64,000 bases of DNA from Cenococcum geophilum 1.58 (lineage: Eukaryota > Ascomycota > Dothideomycetes > Gloniales > Gloniaceae): assembly GCA_001692895.1 (NCBI GenBank), contig KV748181.1:3291640-3355639 (forward strand). Direction: 5' to 3'. Made by a program: the position numbers and the translations under genes. The notes beneath the pieces are model-generated. The model did no database searches. It was not told the DNA's origin and worked only from the letters and a program-made list of their open reading frames with translations. Below are positions 33,730-45,310 of the stretch, piece after piece; the stretch's first letter is position 1, and each line of letters opens with the position of its first letter.

Positions 33730-36320
33730 CGTCCCCTCCCCCACCTTAGAACTTGACTGTCCCCTAGTCGAAAATCCTACACCTACGGCGGAGCCTGCTG
33801 CGGAGCCTGCTGCGGTGCTTACTGCGGAGCCTAGTTGCACGGTCGTCTCTAAGGTCGCGGCCAAGGGTCGGACGATCCGTCCATAGGTACCACTTGATAG
33901 TGGTCTTCCCTAGCTTTAGCTGCCTTATCCATAGGCCGTGACCTAATCTGGACGTAATCTCCTGGTCGTACATTGTTCTCCTACGGCGGAGCCTGCGCCA
34001 CCTGCTGCGGAGCCTGCGGCTTAACAGCTGTCCTGGTTATACGGCTGTCTCTAAAGGTCTGCGGATATTGCTGGCTAGGCGTTACTACTAAGTCTGCGGG
34101 TCGTACTTAATAGTAGTCCTCCCAGTTCGTACGTATTTTATCACTGTTCTTCAGCACTACTCCATCATGGAAAGCAGTAAAATCCGTTAGTCCTATAGGA
34201 GGGGCCCGTTACTGTGTCTGTTCTTTCCTTAGCCTATCTAGGTCTATTCCTTAGTACGTACGGAGCCAGTTCTTAATACCTTTTAATTATCCTTCATTGC
34301 CGAGCCACGAAAGATCAGGTCCAGGTCGTTCACGCGTCCCAGCTACTAGCCTTCCTCGATCAGACAGATATACAAATCCTCACAGAATAAGATCCTTTAA
34401 GCCTTAATATTCGTGCTCAGTAAAACGGTGACTTCCTCCGTATCCAAAATAGGTCTGCTAGCCTTGTCCTTACGTGCCTCGCTGACCCCATACGTCCCAT
34501 TACAGCCGTCCAAAGGTAGTAGAATTTTGCGGATATTAAGAGCTTTGCGGATATCAAAAGCCTTATAGAGGTCAAGAGTCCTACAGAGGTCGAGAGTCCT
34601 GCGGAGGTCGGGTGCTATTCTAACAGTCTTCGCCTCCTGGTGCTAGGCCATATCCTTACGCTAGGCTTTAAACTGTAGCTTAATTCATAGTAGGCGACTG
34701 CTGCTGCACTAGGGCTCCTCTATGTACACCTGGTCTGACTAGGTCAAAAAGTCTTCCTTCTCTCCTGCGGTCGAGCTCGTCCCTTTACTGCCGTAGCTCC
34801 TATATAAGCTGGATATTCAGGACATCTTCTTCCGGAAGGACATCCATTCGCTTAGCGCCCTCTACAGCCACTATCCTTAACTCTATAGCCTCCTTCAGTC
34901 TTTCAAATATAAGGGTGCTAGGCTCGTCTGCTACGGCCCCTATCTTCTCTATTACGTACCTGCGGTATTTAAAAGAAAGTCCTTACGCAAACCATCGCCC
35001 CTTCTCTTGCTTAGTAAGGTTTCCTACAGCTACCGCTTTAGCTAAGATGGTAGTGAAGTCCTGTATGTAGTAACGCAAGTTACCTAGCTGTTCCGCAAAT
35101 ATTTAAACGAAAGCTTCCATAAAGTCTCTTGTCTCCATACATCGGTAGTAATCGTCTGCTCGGTACTCGGCTCTAAGGCGGTTTACTAGCCCTTTCTATT
35201 CTCCTTACTTAAACTCTGGCATCACCTAGATATCTTCCGCGTATATCTCCTCGCAATAGCTAGGGAGATATATAAGCCTACGTTCTTTGCCTACGTAATA
35301 CCTTTAACACATACCCTCGTAGTCCTTAATAAACCTAGAGATATTCTTTCCGTTAAACCGTAGAACTCCCTACCTAAAAGGATCTGGCATTACTACCGTT
35401 AGAACAAATACGTAGTGTACTTCCCTTACTGCCTAAACGGGTAACTGCTGCGGTTAGTCTGCTTGTATAGCTGTCCGAGGTAAGGGTGTCCTAAATAGCT
35501 GTCTATCGGAGGGCACCTACTTCTTAATACCTGAGGGGGGGTCCCTCTAAGAAAGCATAGAGTCTTCATTATCTATAGCCACTGGGTCTTAATACGTCCG
35601 TCTATTTTAGCCTACTGTCGTTCTGTGTAGTAGGGTGCTACTAAGTCTTACGCTTCCGCCTGTATCTACTTCTTTATAAAACGCCTCTAAAGCTACCGCA
35701 GACACAATCTGGATAATTTAAAAGAAGATAAAGCTAAGCTAGAATAGGAAGCTTTTAAGGGCAGACCTAATCTCGTGTACTTGCGACCTTATTTGGCATT
35801 CTCTCTTCTGTTCCTAAAGGGCAGCGCTAACTTCCTCTACCGCCAGTTGCCTTAGATCTCGTTTCCATCTAACTAATTGGCCCTTAGCTGCCTATTGTCT
35901 CTACATCTTCAATAAAGCTCTAGCTATGCTTGTGCGCGGGTAGTAGAAATATCGGGTAATTCCGACCGGTCGAAGTCGTCTAATTGGCTCGCCTGTTCGC
36001 TAGACGTCCTTGCACGTAACTTTCCGAGACCTTTACCACTCCTTTTTGCCACTCTTTGGCCTATGCGTTGAGTCTAATGTCCGTCTTTTCCGCTATCTTT
36101 CTGTTCAGGGACTACCTGGTTCCCCTTACTGTCCGATACTGCCTAGTTCTCTGCTTTCGTCTCGTCTGTCTAGCTGGCGGTTCTTCTGCAGCTGGTCGTT
36201 CTTCTGCAGCTAGCTGTTCTTCTATAGCTGTAGTATATTCCTGCGTATCTCCTGTGTATATAGTTGTGTATAGAGTGCCAGACTTCTAATCCAAAGAGCT
36301 TGCTGTCATCCCCACATGGA
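33730..36320 (-). pseudogene. gag: gag of gag-only element copy 1
   Basis: The frame is equivalent to copy 2 (57610-60150). The capsid signature RFNGKNISRFI lies at 35335-35375 on the minus strand, followed by LPNYYED and the ESTEQPGELRPYVQDF-like helix. Many stops are present. Plus-strand frames at 36010-36289 are shadows. The open minus stretch at 33764-33973 falls near the gag C-terminus. Confidence 0.75.
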
Positions 36321-36333
36321 ATGCCATAAAATA

Positions 36334-36576
36334 TATAGGAGGGTACGACCACTCTCAGATAGGAAAGTCACAGTGCCGTCTGTCTGTCTGTCGGTCGGTC
36401 GGTTGGTCGGTCGGTTAGTCGTTAGTCATAATTAATCAGTAGGAAAGCAGTCAGTAAGAAGAAAGGAAAGAATGTATTCCGGTAGGTCGTGATGGAGAGA
36501 AGGAGAGAAGCCGAAGGCTCGATATATACAGGAAAATGCTAAGGCACTAAGCAGTGGCCTATTTTACCCCACCACA
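36334..36576 (-). repeat. 5' LTR of gag-only element copy 1
   Basis: 243 bp, nearly identical to 30910-31152. The U5 side is followed by TTTTATGGCATTCCATGTGG (element sense), the likely primer-binding region, conserved in copy 2. Confidence 0.92.
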
Positions 36577-36887
36577 GTACGACCTACTAGAAGGTCGGAA
36601 GTTGGGGATTACGGACTTATCTCTAACTCTATATACTTATTTAAGTCTTAGTACGGTTTACCGGAAGTTATAGACGCGAATATAGACCTTTACGGAACCC
36701 CTTATTCTTAACCCCCTTAAACCTTAAACCTCTTCGGACCTTATAGAAACCCCCTACCCTTCTATAAACCATTACAGACCTATTAATCGCCTTTACGGAC
36801 CACTATAAGACCCCTCAAACTATTACGGACCCGCTATAAGCTACTATAACCCGCTACAGCTTATATAGATATACAACGCTATATAAT
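36577..36887 (+). other. Leader of V between the inserted LTR element and gag
   Basis: Starts with the GTAC duplication (36577-36580). C-rich and T-rich phrases such as GGACCTATTA and TTATAGACCC recur. No ORF of note. Confidence 0.6.
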
Positions 36888-38500
36888 ATGGCAGATATAA
36901 GCAAGCAAATTAGTAAAGGTCAAAAGAAGTAAAGCTAAGGAGTCAACCTCACGTCTACGGACGACGTTAACAACTATATTAATTTTAAAATCCTTAAATA
37001 CGGACACTATAAGCTTCTAAACGACGACCTATAGAAGTAATATAAGGAAGACTTTATGGACTTTACGGAAGCTATTCTTAAGACTTATAACCCTACTACT
37101 ATCCGTAACCTACGAACCCTTTTACGTCACTAAGGTGTATAGGTTAAAAAAGATAAACGAGTTACTGTTGTATAGTCCTTATACAATATAATATAGGAGG
37201 AGGACTAAACGGAATGGACTAAAGAGAAAATCCTAGACTAGGTTAAAGCTATAAATAATCTCTCTACTTCTCCTAAACTTAATAGTATCGCTAGCCTTAT
37301 ACCTAACCTACTTAACCAAATTCGTCCTACAAACCTAAGTAATTTTAGAATTAATCTTACGGGCTAAAGCATACCTAGTACCCAAGTTACAGACCGAAAT
37401 ACCCCCGTAAACTAAAATACGGACCAAAACCCTTCCGTTAATAAAGCTATAGATCTATAACCTGCCTAAGTTACATATCCGTAAGCTATATATCCGCAAA
37501 CCATATATCCGTAAGCTATATATCCGCAAGCCACAGATCCGTAAGTTATAGATCCGTAACGCACCTAAGCGAAGACCTATGGTAAGGAACTAGCTAACCT
37601 AGCTAAGCTCTATACCAACGAATCTAAGTACAGCGGTGAAAATAATAATTTTGACTTTAAACTAACCATCTTTACGGACCTTTGCCAAAAGGCTAACATT
37701 CCTAAATAAGAGTTTAGCCAAGCCTACTCTACTATACTGCGTGGCCTAGTACTTAACTACTACTACACCAACCTTAAAAGTAATTCCCTTAGTGTTCCCT
37801 TTAATAAGCTATATAAAGCTACTTATAACTACTTTAAAGGACCGGAATATAGGCGTAATATCCTTACCTAATGGAATGCGACCAAGCTACGGACCGTAAT
37901 TAATAAGAACACTAAAAAATCGACTATAGAGTGTCTACAAATCCTTATTAAAGACCTCCGGCACCTATAGCATGGCCTTAACGCTAAGCTTTAAACAGAC
38001 GACTTCCTGTATAACAAACTTATTATAGCTTACTAGAAAGTAAAGCCCTATAAGTATACCTACTATAAGCCTATAGATACCTTAACTGGCCTTATTAATA
38101 ACTTACGCTCCTTTATTATAACGTATAAAGTCTTAAACCCACCAGGTAGCACTTAAGCCTTTATTACGGATATTTAATATCCGTAAACAGACTTAAACGT
38201 CTACTTTACGGACCGCCGCTACCGCTAGCAGTACCCACATTAACTAGGCCCTACCCGCAACCCCTATAATAACTCCCGTATAAAAATATACCCCTATAGA
38301 TAAACCAGCCAGAAGTGCTTCGTGTGCGGTAAGGAAGGATATTAGTTTATAAGGTATACCTAGGAAGAACGCAATAAGTCTAGGAAGAGACTTAATAGCC
38401 ATATTAGCCAGTTTATTTTAGAATATAAAGGAGAGGAAGTAGAAGAGCCCCCTGATAAGTTAATAAAAGCCCTTATAATTAACTTTAATTTAAACGCTTA
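36888..38500 (+). pseudogene. gag: gag of Copia element V
   Basis: The frame starts at ATG 36888 (MADISKQISKGQKK). Capsid-type sequence follows, with a short tandem of CCGTAAGCYATATAT units at 37470-37555 (ATYP repeats). A zinc knuckle at 38310-38352 reads KCFVCGKEGY.FIRYTQEER (the fourth ligand His is Tyr-like through RIP). About 25 stops are present. Confidence 0.85.
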
Positions 38501-38689
38501 GGAATAAGAGACCTTAGAGATATTCTTAACTACTTTTAGACCTTTTACAGACAGCTAAGCCTTTAATATTACGACCGCATTAGCCGACTGTTCCTTTATA
38601 CACTTAGTTGCGCCCAAAAACCATTCCGTAAGCACCCCTGTTATAAACGTTATAGATTATAAGCAGGACCTATTTATATATATCACTAC

Positions 38690-39985
38690 AGAACGCTATA
38701 CCCCCAAGGAATTCTACGGCGTTATAATCGATATAGGTGCCTCTAAGAAGTCTACCATAGGCTATGGACAATACCTCGTATATAGGACCACTATAAATAA
38801 CAATACGGATATTGATATTACGCAAACTGGGGCCATAAACGTCTAATTCGGCATCGGCTTAACTATATTAATTAGATCAGTTAAAGTTAAGACTCTAATT
38901 AGCCTAGTTAACTTCCACATAGTAAAAGCAAACACCCCCTTCCTACTCTGTCTTATAGACATAGATAGGTTATAAGTATACTATAATAATATTACGGACA
39001 CCTTAATTGGCCCCGCAACTGCCCTAGGAAGCAAGTATATTACCCTACTAATTATACGACAATTTGGACACCCGTTCCTTATATAGGGAGAGACTTTACG
39101 GACCTATATTTAGGAATCTTTTAACTATAACCTGTGCTACCTTACTAGTACGGAGATTCACTATCTACACCGCCGTTTCGGCCACCTATTAGCTGAAAAG
39201 CTATATAGAGTCCTTAAACGCTTTAGACACGACAACGTTAATAAAAAGGCAGTTAATTACCTAACTAAATACTACTCCTTCTACTAGAAATACGGACGTT
39301 CCCTAGGCTGATTTAAGTTCACCCTTTATAAGGACCTTAACTTTAACCACTTAGTATATGTAGACATTATATACATTAACGGCAGTCTAGTATTATATAT
39401 AATTGACAAGGTAACCCACTATTAAGCCGCCCGTTGGTTATAAAATATATCCATAAAATACACTTAGGATATTTTACGGACCTGCTAGATTAACACATAT
39501 ATTAAACCCCCTAAGTATATCACCCATGACGCCGGTAGGAACTTTATTAGTAAGGAATTCCAGCAGTATGCTACAGCCATAGCTATATTAATAAAAGCTG
39601 TCCTAGTTAAGGTATATTAGTCTATTAGGCTTATTAAGCGAGCTTACCTAGCCTTATAGAGAGCTTACTAGATTATTATAGACAAATATAAGGATATCTA
39701 AAAGGAACTAGCTCTACAGATGGCCGTAAAAGCCGTTAATAACACCGCTGGCCCTAACGGACTAGTACCTACCCTTTTAGTCTATAAAGCCTACCTAAGG
39801 ATAAGCAACCTAGGCCCTTCTGCCCTGTCTATTATAAAACAAGCAGCTGCAATACAGAAGGCGATAGCTGAGATAGTTAAGCTACGGGCCAAACAAACTA
39901 TTAATAACGCCCTACACTACCGTAACGGACCTAATATAACCTTAGTACATAACCTCTTGCTTAACTCTAAAGTCCTTATATAGCG
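38690..39985 (+). pseudogene. pol: Protease and integrase of V
   Basis: The protease loop GVIIDIGASKKS is at 38720, with VKANTPFLLCLIDIDRL about 70 residues later. Integrase follows with HHCC (HYLHRRFGHLLAEKLYRVL at 39160, then a cysteine-poor YYSFY.KYGR). The core has VYVDIIYING (39358), ITHDAGRNFISKEF (39520) and the E helix near 39600 (AILIKAVLVKVY). An 87-codon stretch at 39720-39983 is still open in the right frame. Confidence 0.88.
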
Positions 39986-40119
39986 TAAAAGCGGCAGCTA
40001 AAATGGACCCTATTATCTACTGGCCGTAGAAAATAAGACGTGCTATGTATAGCTTCCTAGTAGGCTAACTAGCTTTAGAAGCACGTCCGTAAAACCCTAC
40101 TTTTGGCCTAAAACCACCT

Positions 40120-40320
40120 ATAACGTCAAGCCAGACGAACTAGAAGTAACCGCCAAACTAGACGAACTAAAAGCGACTGCCGAATTAGACGAACTAGAAG
40201 CACCCTTACCTACCCTAGAGGTCCCCTAAAAACCTACTAAACCTACTAAACCTATTATAAAGCGTGGCCGAGGACGCCCCCGAAAGCACCCTATAACTAA
40301 GAACCCTATAATAAAAAATT
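40120..40320 (+). pseudogene. Acidic repeats and AT-hook of V
   Basis: Between integrase and RT the frame has three LDELEA/T-type repeats (40135-40205) and KPTKPTKP. At 40255-40290 is IKRGRGRPRKHP, an AT-hook-like basic motif (R-G-R-P core) that binds the DNA minor groove in other proteins. Its role in the element is inference. Confidence 0.75.
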
Positions 40321-40379
40321 ATCTAACCTCCGCAGGAATATCCGTAAGGTAATCTCCGCCTACAAATATATCAGTTCTA

Positions 40380-40574
40380 GTATAGGAAACCCCGTTTACG
40401 GACTTATAACGTAAAGAGATTAACGGACTACTTAAAAAGGGTGTCTTTGCGGTTATAATGGAGAAAGACGTTCCGCAAGGCGTCCGTATATTTAACTCAC
40501 GCTTTATTAACAAAATTAAGCACCCTAGTACTAATAAAGCTTTTAAAAAATTAAGGCTTATTATATAAGCCTAC
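40380..40574 (+). pseudogene. pol: Reverse transcriptase of V, part 1
   Basis: Copia RT entry: EINGLLKKGVFAVI, VPQGVRIFNSRFINKIKH and KAFKKLRLII.AY up to the insertion. The final codons CCTAC are duplicated at 42212-42216. The minus-strand frame at 40319-40513 is an antisense shadow. Confidence 0.88.
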
Positions 40575-42211
40575 TGTTCCGACTAATACTAGTATATATA
40601 ATATTCCGGAACATTTCTGCCTTATTCTAAAACAAGTCGTCCTTATTCCAGAATGAGTTGTGTATCACTTTAATTGACCTTATTCCGGATTACTTGTCTT
40701 ATTCCGGAAAAGATCTTTAAAGGTTAGGCCAATTGCTAGGTGGTACAGTAGGTAGAGGCTTGCCAACGCCTATACGCATACTACAAGTCGTGAAGTTCTT
40801 CGAAATATATACATTTTATGCCTTTATTTTTCTTCGTTTCCAGATTTAATTGGTAAATAGTTATCGCATAGGTTCTAGAATAACCTTAAATTACGCTAAA
40901 TATGCCTATATAACGTCGCCAAAAGATCCACTTAATAAGTGTATATTTGGTGGTTGAATAATATTTTACAATTAAGTATGAGGCATTTTGCAGAGCTCTC
41001 GTAAGCTCCTTTATAGTGTTAATTTTGCTTAAAAATCGCCCAATTAGGCTTAGCGCAGGGGCTATCGCAAACTTTAAAAAAATTTCATTAATCCTCCCTT
41101 ACCTACTGCCTTTGCGTACGACTTAATTAGATCCTTAATAATATATACACCTTTTCTATAAGTTCTAAATATATATTTAACTCTACTGCCAGCTTAAATC
41201 TAACACTAGCAACAGCAATATCGTCCGCGTCTACCTCTACGCCCACCTCCGCGCCCGCACCTAATGCGGCTCCCTTACCTCCTACCAATGCTCCTACCGC
41301 GAGCTTACCTGCTATGGGTGTAGGTAAGGATGTAACGATCAATAGTATAGCTATTAAAGGAAATATAGAGCGTTCTTCCTACTACTATAGAGGAAAGCCT
41401 TATATAAATCGGCCGACGGAGGACTCCCCAGGCGAGCCTCCAGTAAGAGCTTATAGAAGGCTTAATCAACAATAGTAAATAAGGGAGGTAATCAATTAAG
41501 CCTACCGGCGAGGCTACGCAAGCCAAAGGAAAGGAGAACAATAGAGCGAGCAAGATTAACGCAGCTAGGAGAAATATAAATCGCAATCGCGCCAAACCTA
41601 ATTAGGTAATTAGTCTATGGCCGGCAGAACGTCGGAGAGCCCGGCTTTTAACAGATCTTGGTAGGTTTAAAGCTTTACGTAATTTGCAAATTTTAGTATC
41701 GGGGAACGCGATCGACTACTCCCTACCTAATTGGTTTCTACTACTTATAGACTATATCTATAACGTGGAAAGGCCTTTAAATATATATACAAATTGCAGC
41801 GTAACCTAGTTTAGATAGAATCTAATGGTATTGTAGTAGTTTAGAGGGGTGGTAAAATTTAATCTCTGGAGTAATAGAGAATCTCATTAGAAAATCAAGA
41901 TCTTATATTTTTATACTAGAGATCGCGACTATGCTCTACTAAATAATAGATTATAATATCTAAGATATGTAGCCGCTTATTTTACAGCTAAAATCTATAT
42001 ATTTACTAAAAAGTCAAAAAAGCTCTATTAAATCTTAATATAGCTTTAAATCTTTTCCGGAATAAGGCAAGCTCTTTTCCGGAATAAGGTAAGCAATCCA
42101 GAATGGAGCCGATTAAAGCGATATACGACTTATTCTGGAACAAGGACGACTCGTTCCGGAATGAGGCAGAAATGTTCTGGAATATTATGTGTACCGGTAT
42201 TAGTCGGAACA
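40575..42211. mobile_element. 1,637-bp inverted-repeat element in RT of V
   Basis: The ends are TGTTCCGACTAATAC and its complement, within about 160 bp of imperfect terminal inverted repeats, flanked by CCTAC (40570-40574, 42212-42216), a 5-bp duplication. The repeats are built of TTCCGGAA-centred palindromes (TTATTCCGGAA, TTATTCCAGAA). The interior has mixed composition with minus-strand frames of 96 codons (41595-41305, hydrophobic N-terminus) and 71 codons (41342-41127). Neither is recognised as a transposase. TG...CA tips and a 5-bp duplication are unlike hAT or mariner; the superfamily is unassigned. Confidence 0.8.
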
Positions 42212-42840
42212 CCTACAACGACCAAGGAAAGGACTTAGTCCTTACGCAATTACCTACAATTTAATAAGTCAGTTAACGGATTATACTTACACTTACGCCT
42301 GGACTATAGCAAAGTAAACCTGTAGCTCTTTACCTACGGGATATCTTATAAGCTTATGTGCAGTCCAATACCTACCTAAGTAGGGACATCTTTATACGAC
42401 CACCCCGTAAGCTCAACCTACAACTAGGAATAATTTTATAGGTCGTAAAACCTCTTTACGGAGTACTAGAAGCCGGAAACCATTGGTTTAAGACGTACTA
42501 CTAGTATTATATCAGTAAGCTCAAAATAGAATAGTTGACCTACGACCCCTGCCTCCTATACAGCCCATTAAATGGCTTTGGTATTATTGGACTCTAAATA
42601 GATAATACCCTCTTCCTAGCAGACCAAACTTTTGCGGACGCTGAAGAAACTAAACTATAAAAGGCAAAGTTCTTGGTAAAGCCGTAAGAGCAGTTAACTA
42701 AGTAGACTCTAATTAAGTTTAATGGAGGCTTAATAATATAAAAGGGCAACCTAATTAAGCTAACTTAGGAACGCTAAGCTTAAAACCTAAAGCCTATTAT
42801 AGCAAAACCTATGGACCTTATTAGTTCCCGTAAAGAGACC
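42212..42840 (+). pseudogene. pol: Reverse transcriptase of V, part 2
   Basis: Resumes the same frame: YNDQGKDLVLTQLPTI, then PLYGVLEAGNHWFKTY at 42450. The catalytic region IIGL.IDNTLFLAD is at 42575 (DDT with one Asp to Asn). Together with part 1 it makes a full Copia RT once the inserted element and the duplication are removed. Confidence 0.88.
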
Positions 42841-42849
42841 CGTAAGACC

Positions 42850-43570
42850 GTAAATATAAAGGACTAATACGCTGCATAGCGTGTAAGAGGCGCCTATATT
42901 GCTATAGTCTGCTAACCTAAATTTACCTATGACTTATCCTTTGCGGCCTAGGCAACAGACCTATAAGAAGAAAATATTAAGCAGCTTAATAAGCGTATTT
43001 AGTGGCAAATTAATAATACAGCAAGGGGACTTACTTTTATACTACTAGACCTAAGTTCCCTTAGCTTACTAGCATTTATTAACGCCTCCTTTGCCAATAA
43101 CAGGGACCTATTATTATAAATCGGCTTTATAATTATACTTACGGACTATAATTAGGACGTAAATATACTATATTAGTCTTTAATTAAGTGTAAATAAGTA
43201 ACCCGCAGTATACTAGCTTCTAAACTATATATACTAGCTTATGGTTTTAATATAGCAGCCGCAATCAAATTAACGGTTTAAAAGATTCTATAACTGGAGC
43301 AGTTACCCCTGGTTTTATATACTAATTTAAAGTCCTTTTATAACTGCCTAGTTAAACTAGGTACGATATAAGAGAAGAGGCTTATAGTCGACCTAATATG
43401 CTTATATTAGGCCTATAAACAACATAAGATTATAGAGGTTAAATAGATTAGTAGCGGAAACAACCTAGTAGACGCCATGACTAAGGTAAAGCTGTATTAA
43501 GCTCTTAAAACCTTAATTAATATAAATAAGCTTAACCTAAAGGTTATAGAATGGGTAGAGCGAGACTAAC
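42850..43570 (+). pseudogene. pol: RNase H end of V polyprotein
   Basis: RGAYIAIVC.PKFTYDLSFAA at 42885 and DLSSLSLLAFINASFANNRD at 43050 (D...D). SLIKCK.VTRSILASKLYIL is near 43180. At 43430 is IIEVKWISSGNNLVDAMTK, the usual last motif of Copia RNase H. An N-rich stretch (43580-43637) follows the end. Confidence 0.85.
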
Positions 43571-43579
43571 GGAGCATTT

Positions 43580-43819
43580 ANGGNTTAGTTACGGCCNGTN
43601 NNNANGNCNNNNNNNNNNNTTNNNGNCCNNTNAAAGGNCGTATAGTTCATTTTACGGACCGTAAGCAGGACTTACGGCCAGCTTAGAGTACTATTTAGAA
43701 GGCAACCCAGAAGGCACCTTAGGAGGGATTTCCTATATATTTTCTTATATGTTTTATGGTTCTATTAAGACAATTACGGAGGCTATATATAAGTGGTTTT
43801 ATTTTCCAAGTACCGCTAG
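43580..43819 (+). other. 3' untranslated region of V with an assembly gap
   Basis: Holds about 30 Ns (43581-43637), so local bases are unreliable. The remainder up to the 3' LTR shows no ORF on the element strand. Confidence 0.7.
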
Positions 43820-44090
43820 TGTATAATTACAGCACCTGTCGTACTAACCGCGTGCTTACGCGTTCGGTACGCCAAGTACGCGTTTACGCGTTTAGTGTAC
43901 TAACCACCCGCTTACGCGTCTGGTGCACTTCTAAAGCACTAACTAATTAGGGGGGAGGCGCATCAGTATATAGACTACGTAGTCTGCCTTATACAATCGA
44001 CAGTTACTATTATCCAAAAGAGCATACGATACTATATGTATTTCGTGCCCCTAAATCTAACTCACTCGTGCCATTAAATTGGTACGAATA
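43820..44090 (+). repeat. 3' LTR of V
   Basis: 271 bp, same tips as the 5' LTR, differing by scattered transitions. Followed by TTATA. The 64-residue frame at 43756-43950 crosses this LTR and is not a gene. Confidence 0.95.
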
Positions 44091-45310
44091 TTATATAAAT
44101 TACGGAAAATAGGGTTACTATATTAAAGACTATAAAAGTAGTTAGAGTTACTATATAGGAAAAGGAATGAGATTAGTAGACAATATATACGTATATAGGG
44201 ATAATAATATACTATAAGGAACAAAAAATGTTTAATTAAAAGCTTTGCGTTTTGTTATAATAACGTATACTAAATTTATAAAGACGCTAATTACGGCGTA
44301 AGCTATTGGCTATAAGAGCTAAAATTATTAAAAATTAGAGGAACTAATAAACTAGTTTATAGATTGGATATTAGAGACAAGTTTAATATAGGCGAAATAT
44401 TCTGTAACGATAAGGTAATAAAGACAGCTTACTAGGAGTATATAAACCTTAAAGATGTTATATAAAAGGTAAAGGATAATTCCACTATAGAATAGGGAAT
44501 ATTAGTAGGGATTAAGACCCCACTAAATATAATATTTATCGCTTTATAAGACGTAAAAGAAGTAGAATAGCGAACTACTTTAGTACTTAATAAAGGCAAA
44601 AGGCCAAAAGCTAAAGATTCTTAGGAAGAGATAAGAGATAACTAAGATTCTTAAGAAGAGATAAGGCAAGCTTAAGGACCTATAATAGATAATAACTAAT
44701 AGAGCAGAGTAACGGCTTAGTTTAGTAATATATAAATAAGCTTAGGACGAAGTTTCCTAAGGATATAAGATTTTTAGAATAAGATAAGTAAAATTTAAGA
44801 CTTTTAAGACGAGATAGGAATACTAAGAAAGCCTAGTTAGACTAAGGGTGGAGCTAAGCTTAAGAAAGAAGTAAGTTTAGGATTAAGAATCTTATAGGAC
44901 TAAGATTTTAGTAAAAGAATAAGGACTATTAAAGAAATTGTAAGTAAGGCTTAGAAATAAGATTGAAATGTTAATACTAAGATTAAGAAGTAAGAAGACT
45001 TTAAGGATCTATCTATAAGACGTAAACCAAAAGAAACTATAGAAGAATTTAGACGAAGAATTATTATATAGTAAGAATAGAAACTAGATAAGAGGTCTAG
45101 TATACTTAAATATATAAGGGACAGAGCACTAGTATAAAGAATTATTAATAGGCTTAGAGTAGGTATACTAAGAGCTAAGTAGCTTACCAAACTAGAAAAT
45201 AAAGAGGATTTAGGGATCCTTACTAGATTTAAAGAATAATATATAAAGGGCTATTATAATATAGTAATAAGAAGATACTTCCTTATAGATAAGCTATATA
45301 TACTCTAGTA
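44091..45310 (+). mobile_element. Element Z'' segment 2: zinc knuckle and extra segment
   Basis: Resumes Z homology at the zinc knuckle (YINYGKxGYYIKDY, 44096) and runs to the position equal to Z 10655. There a LINE inserted with a 14-bp duplication. The DSQDEIR-type acidic repeats (about 44615-44830) are also present here. Confidence 0.9.

Larger units (their letters stand above)
30910..36576 (-). mobile_element. Gag-only LTR element (LARD-like), copy 1
   Basis: 5,667 bp on the minus strand, LTRs 36334-36576 (5') and 30910-31152 (3'), flanked by GTAC (30906-30909, 36577-36580). It encodes gag, a short Lys/Arg-rich ORF2 and a C-terminal hydrophobic ORF3. No protease, RT, RNase H or integrase motif was found, so it must depend on enzymes from another element. 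It is richer in G and C than its host V. Confidence 0.88.
30550..44090 (+). mobile_element. Copia-type element V, complete but with two insertions
   Basis: 271-bp LTRs (30550-30820 and 43820-44090) begin TGTATAATTACAG and end GGTACGAAYA, with TTATA duplications on both sides. Internal order is gag, protease, integrase, AT-hook segment, RT, RNase H, i.e. Copia order. The gag-only LTR element sits in the leader (30910-36576) and an inverted-repeat element sits in RT (40575-42211). Without them V is about 6.2 kb. Confidence 0.95.

Noticed and set aside
33764-33973. Minus-strand 69-codon Arg-rich frame as an independent gene
   Set aside because: It falls in the gag C-terminal region of the gag-only element and the Arg run reflects CGG/GCTGCGGAG repeats.
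36010-36352. Several overlapping small frames near the 5' LTR of gag-only copy 1, and the matching ones at 57553-57846
   Set aside because: They overlap on both strands at the gag N-terminal 18-bp repeats; the gag frame explains the region better.
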